Shown: positions 21,213 through 32,895, counted from the stretch's first letter. The stretch is 64,000 nucleotides of DNA from Bathymodiolus brooksi (GCA_963680875.1 OY804582.1:47820646-47884645), one strand, 5' to 3'. Notes: generated from the sequence alone by a model not told the origin. Made by a program: numbers and translations.

Positions 21213-23750
21213 CTTGTTTTTAGTAGGGTTCTTGTCGCTCAATCTTATGTTTTCTGTGCAGTGTTTTGTGATCACTTGTGTTAAGCGTTGTTGGTGTTGC
21301 TCAATCTTATGTTTTCTGTGTAGTATTTTGTGATGCCTTGTTAGTATTAGGGTTCGTGTCGCTCAATCTTATTTTTTCTGTGTAGTATGTTGTGATACCT
21401 TGTTTGTATTAGGGTACGTGTTGCTCAATCTTATGTTTTCTGTGTAGTATGTTGAGATATCTTGTTTTTAGAAGGGTTCTTGTCGCTCAATCTTATGTTT
21501 TTTGTGCAGTGTTTTGTGATCACTTGTTTTAAGTGGGATTGGTGTTGCTCAATCTTATGTTTTTGTGTAGTATTTTGCGATGCCTTGTTAGTAGTAGGGT
21601 TCGTGTCGCTCAATCTTATGTGTTCTGTGTAGTATGTTGTGATACCTTATTTTTATAAGGGTTCGTGTTGCTCAATCTTATGTTTTCTGTGTAGTATGTT
21701 GTGATACCTTGTTTTTAGTAGGGTTCTTGTCGCTCAATCTTATGTTTTCTGTGCAGTGTTTTGTGATCCCTTGTTTGTATTAGGGTTCCTGTTGCTCAAT
21801 CTTATATTTTCTGTGTAGTGTTTTGTGGTCCCTTGTTTTTATTAGGGTTCTTGTCGCTCAATGTTATGTTTTCTGTGCAGTGTTTTGTGATCACTTGTTT
21901 TAAGTGGGGTTGGTGTTGCTCAATCTTATGTTTTCTGTGTAGTATGTTGTGATACCTTGTTTGTATTAGGGTTGGTGTCGCTCAATCTTATGTTTTCTGT
22001 GTAGTATGTTGTGATACCTTGATTGTATTAGGGTTGGTGTTGCTCAATCTTATGTTTTCTGTGTAGTATGTTGTGATACCTTGATTGTATTAGGGTTGGT
22101 GTCGCTCAATCTTATGTTTTCTGTGTAGTATGTTGTGATACCTTGTTTGTATTAGGGTTGGTGTCGCTCAATCTTATGTTTTCTGTGTAGTATATTGTGA
22201 TACCTTGATTGTATTAGGGTTGGTGTTGCTCAATCTTATGTTTTCTGTGTAGTATGTTGTGATACCTTGATTGTATTAGGGTTGGTGTCGCTCAATCTTA
22301 TGTTTTCTGTGTAGTATGTTGTGATACCTTGATTGTATTAGGGTTGGTGTCGCTCAATCTTATGTTTTCTGTGTAGTATGTTGTGATACCTTGATTGTAT
22401 TAGGGTTGGTGTCGCTCAATCTGATGTTTTCTGTGTAGTATGTTGTGATACCTTGATTGTATTAGGGTTGGTGTTGCTCAATCTTATGTTTTCTGTGTAG
22501 TATGTTGTGATACCTTGTTTGTATTAGGGTTGGTGTCGCTCAATCTTATGTTTTCTGTGTAGTATGTTGTGATACCTTGATTGTAGTAGTGTTCGTGTCG
22601 CTCATTCTTATGTTTTCTGTGTAGTATGTTGTGATCCCTTGTTTGTGTTAGGGTTCGTGTTGCTCAATCTTATATTTTCGTGCAGTATATGCCTTGTTTG
22701 TGGAAAGCTTCATGTCGTTCAATTTCATGTTTTCTGTGTAGTGTTTTGTGATCCCTTGTTTGAAGTGGGGTTCGTGTTGCTCAATCTTATGTTTTCTGTG
22801 TAGTATTGTATGATCCCTTGTTTGTATCAGGGTTCGTGTTGCTCAATCTTGTTTTTTCTGTGTAGTGTTCAGTGATCCCTTTTCAGTATTAGGGTTCGCG
22901 TTGTTCAATCATTTGTTTCTGTGTAGTATTGTGTGATGCCTTTTTTGTAGTAGGGTTTGTCTCGCTCAATCTTATGTTTTCAGTGTTGTGTTTTTGATGC
23001 CTTGGTGGTAGTAGGGTTCATGTTGCTCAATCTTATGTTTTCTATGTAGTATTTTGTAATCCCTTGGTTGTATTAGGGTTCGTGTTGCTCAATCTTATGT
23101 TTTCTGTGTAGTGCTTTGTGATCCCTAGTTTGTATTAGGGTTCGTGTTGTTCAATCTTATTTGTTCTGTTTAGTATGTTGTGATCCCCTGTTTGTAGTAG
23201 AATTTGTGTTGCTCAATCTTATGTTTTCTATGTAGTGCTTTGTGATCCCTTGTTTGTATTGGGGTTCGTGATGCTCAATATTATGTTTTCTGTGTAGTAT
23301 GTTGTGATCCCTTGTTTGCATTAGGGTTCGTGTTGCTCATTCTTATGTTTTCGCGCAGTATATTTCTTGTTTGTAGAAAGCTTCGTGTCGTTCAATTTCA
23401 TGTTTTCTGTGTAGTGTTTTGTGATCCCTTGTTTGAAGTGAGGTTCGTGTTGCTCAATCTTGTGTTTTCTGTGTAGTGTTTTGTGATCCCTTGTCAGTAT
23501 AAGGGTTTGTCTCGCTCAATCTTATGTTTTCTGTGTAGTGTTTTTTGATGCCTTGGTGGTAGTACGGTTCATGTTGCTCAATCTTATGTTTTCTATGTAG
23601 TATTTTGTAATCCCTTGTTTGTAGTAGGATTCGTGTTGCTCAATCTTATGTTTTCTTTGCAGTGTTTTGTGATACCTTGTTTGTATTACGGTTCGCGTTG
23701 TTCAATCTTAAGTATTGTGTGTAACGATTTGTGATCCCTTCGTTGTACTG

Positions 23751-24257
23751 TCTTTTTGTTGTCTTTACGGAATGGGAAGGTCACTGGATTGCCAGTCATT
23801 CTGTGATTTGGAATCTTCAAACGTTCTTAGTTTTCTTGATTAAAACGATTAAGAAGGATCAAAGACATCTTGTTTTACATAGATAGGTATACTAGGGAAT
23901 TCGTATTTCTCTGAGACAAATTGTTAGAAGGATTTAGGAAAATGGGCAACATATTACATGTATATAGACAATATTAATGCAATGTCTTTAAATATATCGC
24001 TTATGTGTATACGACTTAAAACCGAGGTTTGCCAAGTTTTTCCTAGTTTTGTGCCGAGTACACGATGATGAATTGCTTTGAGGATCGATATACAGTGTCT
24101 GTCTAACAGATGACTTTGAGTGTATTGACTTAATCTCTTTCTTTTCATATTACCTCGTTTACAAGATTACTAAATTAGATATCTACGTTTTTTTAACTAG
24201 ACTTTCAGATTTGACCATTACTCTTCATAACAAGAGATGTAGTGGTCGTAATCACAG
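23751..24257. other. Spacer after the satellite
   Basis: No gene or repeat family was recognised. The transition out of the satellite is abrupt at about 23750. The minus-strand frame at 23954-24148 has no motif I recognise. Confidence 0.4.
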
Positions 24258-24612
24258 CGGTGGTGTAATGGTTAGTGTGCTCACATCGAGTGTGGGGGAT
24301 CATTGGTTCGAGCCCCGATCGCATAAAACCTAAGATTCTTAAAATGGCATTTGTTGCTTTTCCACTAAGAACGTAGCATTAATGAGAAAGAGCAAAGACT
24401 GGTTGGATAGGAATCAGGATAATGTGTCCGAGTGGGGCGACATGTCTATCCGTAGACTGTTGTTTCAGTAAGCTAGCACATTATACAATTCCAACTAAAC
24501 GTGATGGTCTAGTACAAGTTGGACTTCATTATTCATCATTAACTTGTTCTCTCAAAGATATAGCTGAAAATATACTGAGTTGGCGTTAAACGTCATAACC
24601 CTCATCATAACC
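24258..24612 (+). mobile_element. tRNA-derived SINE (second family)
   Basis: The head has a pol III A-box-like TGGTGTAATGGTTAG and a B-box GGTTCGAGCCCC, with a spacing like that of a tRNA gene. The body includes GGGGCGACATGTCTATCCG and CTGTTGTTTCAGTAAGCTAG. The tail has GCTGAAAATATACTGAG, GGCGTTAAAC and ends in CATAACCC repeats. The same family appears at 32896-33252 and, reversed, at 25648-25989. The acceptor-stem pairing of a functional tRNA is not evident, so this is not called a tRNA gene. Confidence 0.8.
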
Positions 24613-25647
24613 CGATTAATAACACGACGGGTATCATATGTGGAGCAGCAAAACTTCTTAACCTTTCGGAGCGCCGGGTTTATCTCCGTTTTTCTATTGT
24701 TCATTGTTTCTCAATTTTAGTTTTATGCGTTTGTAAACGTTGATTTTTGTTTATTTGACTTTTTTTTCTCTTTTTTTTTCTTTATTGGAGGAGGGAGGCG
24801 GGTTATTGTGTATGTATTCCTATATTGATATTATGATTTATGTAGTCTTAGAATATTGTCCTTTAAATCCTGATAAAATTCGAATGCTTGAAATGATATC
24901 CTAACGATATATTGATTAACTTGATAAAATGTCTCATAATAACTTCAAATTTCTTTTCATCGAGCGTTATCTCCCTTGTACCGTGTTTTTTCTCCACCAA
25001 AGTTATTGCTGTGCATCTTTTCATCGTTTTTCTGTAGTATACATATTACTGATGTTCGTTAGCGTTAACTCAGAAGTACAAGAGAACAAGTATACAAACA
25101 AGGAGTCATATAGGTAAAAGAGGAGCCCTGGGATTGGCGTACTGACGAATGTCTATTATTACTACTACTAAACGTTCGGATAATGTTGCTTTGTAACGGG
25201 CTACAACGACCACTTCTAACAAGTTGTTTTTATTAGAAGTAAAACAAGCGTAAATATATAATGTAGTGCGTACAACACATGTCTGGAATTTCATTTTTCA
25301 GGTACGCTTATGGCCAAAAAATATAAAAGTCTTTGGAAGCAAGTAAACCGAAAGTCGTAGATACGATAGCCAAACATTCCTGGGGGAGATTGGCCTTAGT
25401 TGTAAGAGTAACTACGTGGCGCTCTGCAAGTACGTTACACACAACCCGTTCTAAGGGCTGGTTGTAGTTGAATATTGTTTTTCGTCAAGCAAAACTAGCA
25501 GACATTTGTTTTAAAGTCGTCGTATGGAGTGGCAGAGAAATGAAGCTCTATATTTCTATTTTTTTTATGGTTCCCTCGGCTGAAAATCAAAGGAATAAAA
25601 AATAACAAAAGGTTGGACTACACGACCTAAAATTACTGTTTAGAGAG
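24613..25647. other. Spacer with a small dispersed-repeat patch
   Basis: No gene was recognised. Around 25255-25390 lies a block (TAGTGCGTACAACACATGTC, TTTCAGGTACGCTTATGG) that resembles the dispersed ACGCGTTTCTGGAATAA repeat at 43565 and 45650 in this window. The small frames at 24929-25117 and 25106-25294 have no recognisable domain. Confidence 0.4.
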
Positions 25648-25989
25648 TGTAAGTGAGTGAGTGCTGTTTAACACCAAATGGGTACTTTTCCAACTAGATC
25701 ATGACTAAAGCATGTTATATTCGATTAGATGATAATAATGTCTGTTTTGTACTATATCACCACCCTTTAGTTGGAGTTGTATAGTGCTAGCTCACTGAAG
25801 CAGCAATCCGTAGGTAGATATGTCGTGGCATTCGACACAGACACATTATTCAGAGTTCTAGCCAACCAGTCTTTGCTCTTCCTCCTTAATGATGTGTGCT
25901 TAGCGGAAAAGCAACAAATAGCAAATTGATGAGTCTTTGGTTTGATCCTACGGGGTTCGAACTAACGATATCACGCACTCTTGGTGAAT
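25648..25989 (-). mobile_element. tRNA-derived SINE, reverse copy
   Basis: On the minus strand this repeats the 24258-24612 element in order. It has the complement of the tail (GTGAGTGAGTGCTGTTTAAC), of the body (GTGCTAGCTCACTGAAGCAG, ATATGTCGTGGCATTC) and of the B-box region (GGGGTTCGAACTAACG near 25954). The flank 25985-26110 is shared with 2290-2370 and 2691-2760. Confidence 0.78.
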
Positions 25990-28224
25990 ACATTTTTGGA
26001 AGTTATTCAATTATTTTAAAATCGGGTTGTATACTTCTGAGTTAATAATGTACATGTATTTTACATTGTGCTTATACAATATAATCAGTGCACGAATGAT
26101 AATGGGGAGATTTATGCGTGCACGTATTTCAATTACAATGTGTCGTTATTTACGTTTTTGGTTGAGAAGCCCTATAGGCCGTGAGGCTCATCTGAACAAA
26201 CGAACGGGTCAGTCAGAAGAAGAGCCCAATTGGCAGTCGTCATAAATTGTTCGACAATCACAGGATTTCCAACACTCAAATATTTGTGGACATCTTTCGT
26301 ACGGATCTATTGGATTATGCATTCTCTGATTATGGTTTGCATAGTATATCTACCAGGGATATAGGATCTGGGACGGGAAACATGCCCCCTTCCCATCCCA
26401 ACATTCAAAAGTTTTGCCTCCCTACTGTTTTAATAACATTTAGAATTTGATGAATAATTAGCATATAAGCCAACTATTATCAATTATCACTTAGCAAGGT
26501 GTTAAAGCTTGTGTCCGGATCCAAATGATGTTATATTATCAGTATTGCTTGACAATTTTGCAGGCTTTCTCAACCTCTCCTGAAACTAGCCTTCCTCCCT
26601 CTTCACAGTCCACTTACAATGTTTCCCGACTTTCCAGTCATTCAACTGTCTGATCCACTCCTACGCATGTAGCTACGTTGATCGCTAGGATATCATGATA
26701 TTACTATTAGATCTTAGGACTTTTCCGATGGTGTCGTATTTTCTTGATTTTCATTTTTAGAATGTTAACTGCATATTGTTGTTTTGTCACGCAAGATTAT
26801 GATAATATTGATATTAATTTTAAATAATCCTAATTGAGATTTGTCCCTTATATATCATTTAACCAGACATGTGTGATATTCTACCCTTATTTGTAGTCTT
26901 ATGTCTTAAAACCAGGTCAACATACAAATTAAATATTAAAATTTTACATCAACAAAGATACGTCCTATCATCTGATGAATTATGTCACCTCTCTTAGCGG
27001 ACAGTTCTTGTGGGTATTCAGTCACATATGAATATCAATAATATTCTTTATTTGCAGTAATCACTGTTTATAAATGTCTTATGTTATGACATTCTATACT
27101 GTTTACAAGGACAAGGACATGGTAGATAAGCTTACAATGACACGTAGGCAATTATAAAGATAACTATTTGTTGTATTTTAACATTGACTTCAACATTATA
27201 TAAGGACTTTACAAGGTTTAGATAGAAAAAAAACCAGATTACGTGCTCGTGTCTTTGCTTAATATATGAACACCAGTTTTAAATACATAAGTTTTAATTA
27301 TGATAATGAACTTACATACACTGTTTCATAAAAAAAAAAACAATTTTAGATTCTATAACCATTAGTTTATGCTATGCATCATTTTGTACGGAATTCATTC
27401 ATGCACTTAGTCTATTCATCTCACACATCATTCTCTGTTTACCTGTTCGTCATGGATACACATATGTAATCAGTAAACAACATCACCATTAATATTATTT
27501 ACAAACAACTTTAAAGATGATTTTGTCAGAATTTAATTTTTTGTTTATATTAAAAGTTGCCAATATTCGATGTTGTATACTAATAAAATGTTCTGAGCAA
27601 AAAACCAGGGTTAAAAAAATCTGTTATAATGTCGTAATTAGTGAAAAGAATTTGAATGATTAGCATTGGGCGGGTCAACATTGAATTCTTTCCTGGGTGG
27701 AAGAAAATTTGCAATTTCATGCGACTATGTATATTGCTTAATATTTGGCTCTGTACTTGTTCGAGTTGTGGATTATTTGGAGTTAGTGAGTGAGCTATTG
27801 TTGCTTCATGCCAGATGTGCAATTTTCCTGTTATATCATGGCGTGAAGTTATATGAAAGTTATATATTAATGATATGACATTGCCATTCAATTTATAGTA
27901 GACCAACGCTATTAGGTGGCATTTATATAAATAACTCACAGAACAGTCCACCTGTGGACATGATACTCATTACGCGAGCCAACAAATTTGAAGAACGCAA
28001 CATTACGACAAAACAGATGTTTTTAATCTACCAATTGTGAATTGTTCATACACATACAACATGGATGTCAACATTCTAGTAGCAACTACATGCGGAGTAT
28101 GTACATATCACTCGCTCGATCCGATATTCCAGAGCTTGTGGAGCCTGCTATTATTTCTTTGATGGGAGTTTTCTGCTAACAAGGAAATTACTAGATCACT
28201 TTGAACGTTTTACGGTCACCACCA
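25990..28224. other. AT-rich spacer
   Basis: Apart from the flank shared with 2290-2760 in its first 120 bases, nothing is recognisable. The longest frame is on the minus strand at 27580-27951 (123 codons). It has no domain or composition that argues for a gene, and a second frame runs opposite to it. Confidence 0.4.
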
Positions 28225-28500
28225 TGACATGGATAACCGCTATGGAGTATATATATTATGAATAACTAAAGGATATGTTCCGTTTGTGGTAATTACAATC
28301 CGGTCCTGTCGTCCTCATTCATGACTTACGACCGGGTGTGTAACAAGACCAAGAGGACGAGTGCCACACGTGCACCAGGACATACTTACACTTCCTTCGC
28401 ACCTGAGTTCAACTCCGGTATTTCGTGGAGTTCGTGTTTCTCGATCTTTAGATTTCTGTGTAATGTTTTATTAGATCGTTGTTAGTTCTTTGGTCCTGTG
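28225..28500 (+). mobile_element. Retroelement 3'-region fragment
   Basis: The fragment holds CATTCATGACTTACGACCG, GTAACAAGACCAAGAGGACG, GCACCTGAGTTCAACTCC and GTTCGTGTTTCTCGATCTTT, followed by TTTCTGTGTAATG. The same blocks follow the reverse-transcriptase relic at 54780-54970, so this is the 3' untranslated part of that element. The last part is also the sequence from which the 62-bp satellite appears to derive. Confidence 0.65.
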
Positions 28501-29177
28501 ATGGCATTTAATTTAAGTCTTTATTTATTTCATGAGTATTACATACAGCCAGAGGCTACTAGTAGCTCTCCTTGTTACCATTTAACATCCTACCCACAAG
28601 TAGTAGCAAATAAACTTATATCATAACATATTTTGTTGCAATATGTTCGTTTTAGCATGTCCAATAATAGCTAGAATTCAGTGTTGGTTATTTGCCCTCA
28701 GGGCACATATCCGTATTTGCCGTCAAATATCCGTATTGGCCCTCAAATATCCGTATTGATACTCAAATATCCGTATTCGACCCCGAATTTAACTTCTGGC
28801 ATCTGCAGCTGGGTCTCAAAGTAAATATGTCAAAGTACAAGGAAAGATGGTAAAATCGTATTTCAATCAAATTAACACGTTTCAAAATATTGGAATAAAG
28901 TTTAAATAACTTGAAGCGGAATAATTAGCTCAAATGTATACGTCGTCTTGAATAGGAATTTCTATTCAATTGTCAACGTCGTGGGTATATTTTACAAACA
29001 CTTTCTAACGTCATTGTACAAAACTCGAAACACAAATATTTGGGAATTGAACAAAGGTAACTCTCTTAAGGATTTATTTTCGCAATTTGTCAGTTCAAAG
29101 CTCTTTTCTGCCATATAAAAGTCAATGCTTGAAAAACGTCAATGTTAAATATGTGATAAATAGATTATGGGATAACA
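28501..29177. repeat. Spacer with a 20-bp tandem repeat
   Basis: About four 20-bp units lie at 28709-28786 (TATCCGTATTGGCCCTCAAA and variants). The rest of this stretch is AT-rich with nothing recognised. Confidence 0.6.
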
Positions 29178-29287
29178 TTTTCCATATAGTCCCTGGAATC
29201 AGCCCGAGACTCTCATATCAAGCCCGACAGGTTCGCTGTCGAGCTTGATATGTGAGTCACGGGCTGATACCAGGGCCAATATGGAAA
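29178..29287. mobile_element. Hairpin MITE, 110 bp
   Basis: The two arms pair around a short loop near 29228-29240 (GACAGGTTCGCTGTC). The outer ends are TTTCCATAT (left) and ATATGGAAA (right), with inner blocks ATCAGCCCG/CGGGCTGAT and CTCATATCAAGC/GCTTGATATGTGAG. Several mismatches are present. The minus-strand frame at 29199-29591 overlaps it and is not considered a gene. Confidence 0.75.
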
Positions 29288-30029
29288 CTGTCATGTAATA
29301 ATCTCTTATTATCATGTAATAAATGTCATATATACAATGTATATATAATTGATGGTGACAGTTGTAGTACTTGAGCACCAAATCGTTATAGGCTCGGCAA
29401 GTTAGTGAACATGTGGGTCCCATTATTTGTACAGCAAACCACTTAATTACGTGAATGATTCCAATTAACGTAAAAGGATACTGAAAATATACATTATATA
29501 TGTACTTTGTTTTCAAAACGAGTTGATTCTCATACCAATACACTATTACAAGCATAATAATATAGAGAACTGAGTTTAAACAAACAAACATTAGCTTATT
29601 TCTGAATCCTATTGTACAATTGTTGTTGATCTGTTTATATATATTACCTATATGAATAAAATATGTTTATACTAAGGTAGGTTTTTAAAATTATTTTAGT
29701 GATATTCATTGTATATACAATATGATTACACAATATACGTTTCGTCCTACTTGACATGGTTTTTAAACATACACATATAAATGTTAACATATATTTGATT
29801 TTGTAGGTACAAGTGTATCTCTATACATTGTATTATACTCAAAAGCCAAATATCACGTATGCATTTAGTTGAAACATTATCAGTTCACATATCAATCTAT
29901 CATATGACATTTAAAACAAATATATAATTTGTATTGTTACACTTTATTTAATTGTAGGTATTATTTATCTTTTGTGTTGCGACGAACTAGACACGTTATT
30001 ACAAATCCGTACACACGAAGGAAAACAAA
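29288..30029. other. Upstream region of the B-box gene; possible 5' UTR exon start
   Basis: No promoter motif could be assigned. A plausible splice acceptor (TTTATTTAATTGTAG ending at 29956) lies 73 bases before the start codon. The coding exon may therefore begin at 29957 with an untranslated leader and be joined to an unseen upstream exon. The rest is AT-rich spacer. Confidence 0.35.
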
Positions 30030-30799
30030 ATGGCGCAGGCAGCTAATAAAACTTGCGAAATTTGTATGGGTGCCTCGGGTCTACATTATTGTACCCAGTG
30101 CGATCAGATCTTCTGTGATAACTGTAAGATGGTTCATTTAAGATCGAAAATTAGTAGAAGCCATACTTTTATGACCGGACCTAATATCAACACGGATAAC
30201 AAAGCAGGAGGATGCACAGATCATAATGAAGATTTCATCTACCTCTGTGAAGATTGCAACCAACTTATTTGCAGATTATGTGTCACTAAGGCACACAAAA
30301 AACATGATTTAATGGATATTAAGGATTCAAATAAGAAAGTGCAAACTGAAATATCAAAATATTTGGATTCCAAGGTCCACAATATCCGTTCAAGTGCAAA
30401 ATTAGTTGAAGGAAAAGCGAATACGTATAAAACAGAGGTCGAAGCGACCGTGAAAGTCATTGTTGAGCATGGAAATCTCATCAAATCAATGGTGGATAAA
30501 AAGGTAGATGCTCTTATCAAAGCCCTAAGGGAAAGAAAAATCATTGAACTGCAGTCTTTATCCAAGGCAAATAGAGATTGTAAAGATTTGTTGGGAGAAG
30601 CCACCAGACAACAACAGATTTATCAGGATATGATAAAACAATGTGATGAAGCTGCCTTATTTCAAAAGATGAAGAAAATCAAATCTGACATAGATAACTT
30701 GAAGTCAGTTGACGTTACAAGTTTGCCATCAGCAACATACAATAGGAAAAGTGTTAACTTTTCTGATGTAGAAAGATTGTTTGGCAATGTAACCTTCCA
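30030..30799 (+). CDS. TRIM-like B-box/coiled-coil protein, exon 1
   Basis: This is the only clear protein-coding exon of size in the window. The ATG at 30030 has a good context (AAAATGG). Residues 9-45 form a B-box-like zinc site (C9, C12, C21, C24, C29, C32, H36, H45). Residues 62-92 form a canonical B-box 2 (C62, H65, C73, C76, C81, C84, H89, H92). Residues about 95-235 are charged and helical, as expected of the TRIM coiled coil. There is no RING finger, so ubiquitin-ligase activity cannot be inferred; such proteins usually act through oligomerisation and partner binding. The open frame appears to stop at 30801 (CAG TAA), but that stop overlaps a perfect donor, A|GTAAGT, at 30800. I end the exon at 30799 in phase 2 (256 codons plus CA) and join it to the small exons that follow. 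Molluscs have large expanded TRIM-like families of this kind. Confidence 0.9.
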
Positions 30800-31549
30800 G
30801 TAAGTAGTTTTATTTTATATCAAAATATTCGATAAAAAGAACAGAACAAAACTGTATTTTTTCATCAATCTTTAACAAGGATCATTTCATGATAAAATCT
30901 GATTTTATTTTTCATTCAGTTCTCCAAAAACGATATACTTTACTCGCAGAGAACACCGTGGTGAAAAAATAGGACAGGTGTGAGGGGTACAGCCGATTCA
31001 AATTGGACTCAGTTAGCATTGAGGGACGAATCAATGCAAGTTTGGTTACTATAACAAGTAAATGACAATTTGTAGGAGCTCCTAATGAGATTCTATGTTT
31101 AACAGCTGATTAACAGTAGTCGTGGTGGACCCGGTACAAGACAACAATGTCTAACTCTATTCACCACCTTCCATTTACCATGTAACAATCGAACAATCAT
31201 CCCATATATTCATACTCGCGATGACCCTTTTCGCACTGATATTTTGTTTTTCGTAAGTTGTACTAGCCATAAATATGTCTAAAATGTTGCTTCTGAAAAA
31301 TTTGTCTAGTGTGTTTAAGCTTGAATGATTTGCTTCATAGAAGAGAACTAAGTAACTTCCGGTATAGAAAATACAATTACGGAACCGGAATGAAAGCAGA
31401 CACGGATTCTGATCACACCCCATGGATTGTAGACCGGACGTCAACTTATTATTGTTTCCTTCTACATTACATTTATTTGGGGTATCCACTAGGTCAACTC
31501 TCTTGCCTTATTACTTTTATATTGTAAAACATATGTAGTCTAATAAACA

Positions 31550-31790
31550 AGATTGAAGATACATAAGGGGTATTTAGAAACCGTACATAAAAGAAGTATC
31601 AACCACACAATGGTCTAAAGAAACGTGGCAAAAGGACAGGTAATGATATACAAAACACTACACACAAAAACTGAGTATCGAGTAACACGAACCACACTAC
31701 CAAGCTGGAGTGAACTCAGTTGCTCCGGAATGGTGGGCAATTCCTGCTCCACATTCTTTTCTATTTATGTATTTCAAGATTATTTAATCT
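31550..31790 (-). mobile_element. Retroelement 3'-region fragment, reverse
   Basis: The complements of shared 3' blocks are present: GTATCGAGTAACACGAACCA (compare GGTTCGTGTTGCTCGATC) and GGAGTGAACTCAGTTGCTCC. The order agrees with other reverse copies at 34620 and 40310. Confidence 0.5.
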
Positions 31791-31865
31791 GTTGAAAATA
31801 ATCTTATAATTATTTCATCTGTATAATAAATCGCTTATTCTGCAGTTGTATATACATATAGTATA

Positions 31866-32041
31866 CAGCGGCGGATTCAGGATTTCAAGTTAGGGGGGCG
31901 CACTTAAAAAAATTGCGCCGAGCGGAGGGAGGCACGAACATTTTGTGGTATTTCGTGTGAAAAATCACGATTTTAGGCCAAAAAGTCATATTTTTTCAAT
32001 TTTAGGGGAGCGCCGGATGCGCCCCCCTGGATCCGCCCCTG
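31866..32041. mobile_element. hAT-like MITE
   Basis: The terminal inverted repeats are CAGCGGCGGATTCAGG (left) and CCTGGATCCGCCCCTG (right). The interior adds inverted GGGGGGCGCA / TGCGCCCCCC blocks. The CAGGGGCGGATCCAGG-type end is typical of hAT-derived MITEs (family knowledge). An exact 8-bp target duplication is not visible; only GTATA is shared by the flanks. Confidence 0.7.
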
Positions 32042-32199
32042 GTATATCAGTCCGGTATAGGGTGAGGGCAATAGGGTTTGACACCACTTTCAACAATATG
32101 TCAACTATATCGTGATGGTAAATGTTATTCCTAGAGCAAACCGAAGTACCAGAAGAAACACCTTCCACATCAAATTGTACTGACTACACCACGCCATGA

Positions 32200-32300
32200 A
32201 CGGGATTTGAAATCACAACTTCAGTGGTAATATACATTTACAGAGGTGGTTGTAAATCCAAACACCATACGATGATGACACGACGGCCCCTGTAGTCGTC
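32200..32300 (-). mobile_element. SINE head fragment, reverse
   Basis: The complement of the first SINE family's head is visible: GGATTTGAAATCACAAC, GTAAATCCAAACACCATACG and ATGACACGACGGCCC. The central box and tail are missing. Confidence 0.5.
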
Positions 32301-32895
32301 TATATTGTATCGAAAACTCCTATTTGACGTGTTTCGTAAAAATGTGGTTTTCAATAAAATACGAACTCTTGATAAATTGCACAAAGAGACCCCAGTAAAA
32401 TCTTTAATTTTCTTTAAACTTGTAGTTATCAAGTATTTGAAATAAAATATTAACACTATTTGACGATTTGTTTGACAGTTATTTAAATGGTAGAGTACCG
32501 ATATCAATGAATGGAAATTTAGTTCGGTTTGATTAATTAACAATATGATTCTCTACCTGTAATTATCTGCGTCCTATCTACGGTCTCGAATTTCTTATCT
32601 TTTAAACTAATTGATTCTTTGTCACGAAAATGATCATTTAGAAGGTAATATTTTGCATTTTAAATATTCTTTAAGTAACAAAATGAAAACAAAATACCGC
32701 ATTATCATAGCAGTTCTAAATTCAATCGTGAAAAAGTATAAACAGAGGGGTGAATGATAACGTTCCTGGCAAAAAAATCCACGAAGAACCCCAAAAATAA
32801 ATAAATAAAAAGTAAAATAAAAACCAGGAAACACGTGTTTAAACTATCATAATTGTGAAAACAAAGAAAAGAAGAAAGCATTGAGGTATCATCAC

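Larger units (their letters stand above)
9369..23750 (+). repeat. 62-bp satellite array, about 230 copies
   Basis: The consensus monomer, in pieces, is CAATCTTATGTTTTCTGTGT, AGTGTTTTGTGATCCCTTGT, TTGTATTAGGGTTCGTGTTG, CT (62 bp). Monomers differ by substitutions (for example GTATGTTGTGATACC or GTTTTGTGATCAC) and occasional length changes, and subtypes recur in order, so there is higher-order structure. The given strand is strongly G+T-rich. Because 62 is not a multiple of three, frames rotate through a monomer, which explains the recurring 60-100-residue open frames on both strands; none looks like a protein. Copies at 22020-22590 are locally homogenised. The monomer resembles the 3' part of the dispersed retroelement seen at 53925 and 54926 (GTTTTCTGTGTAGTGTTTTG). 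Confidence 0.97.

Noticed and set aside
9369..23750. CRISPR-like array
   Set aside because: Repeats are contiguous with no unique spacers, in a eukaryotic setting.
24258..24330. tRNA gene
   Set aside because: A- and B-box promoters are present, but the acceptor stem is not evident and the sequence continues into a SINE body found in other copies.
31175..31489. 104-codon minus-strand frame inside intron 1
   Set aside because: No domain, no splice or start context support, and a plus-strand frame overlaps it.
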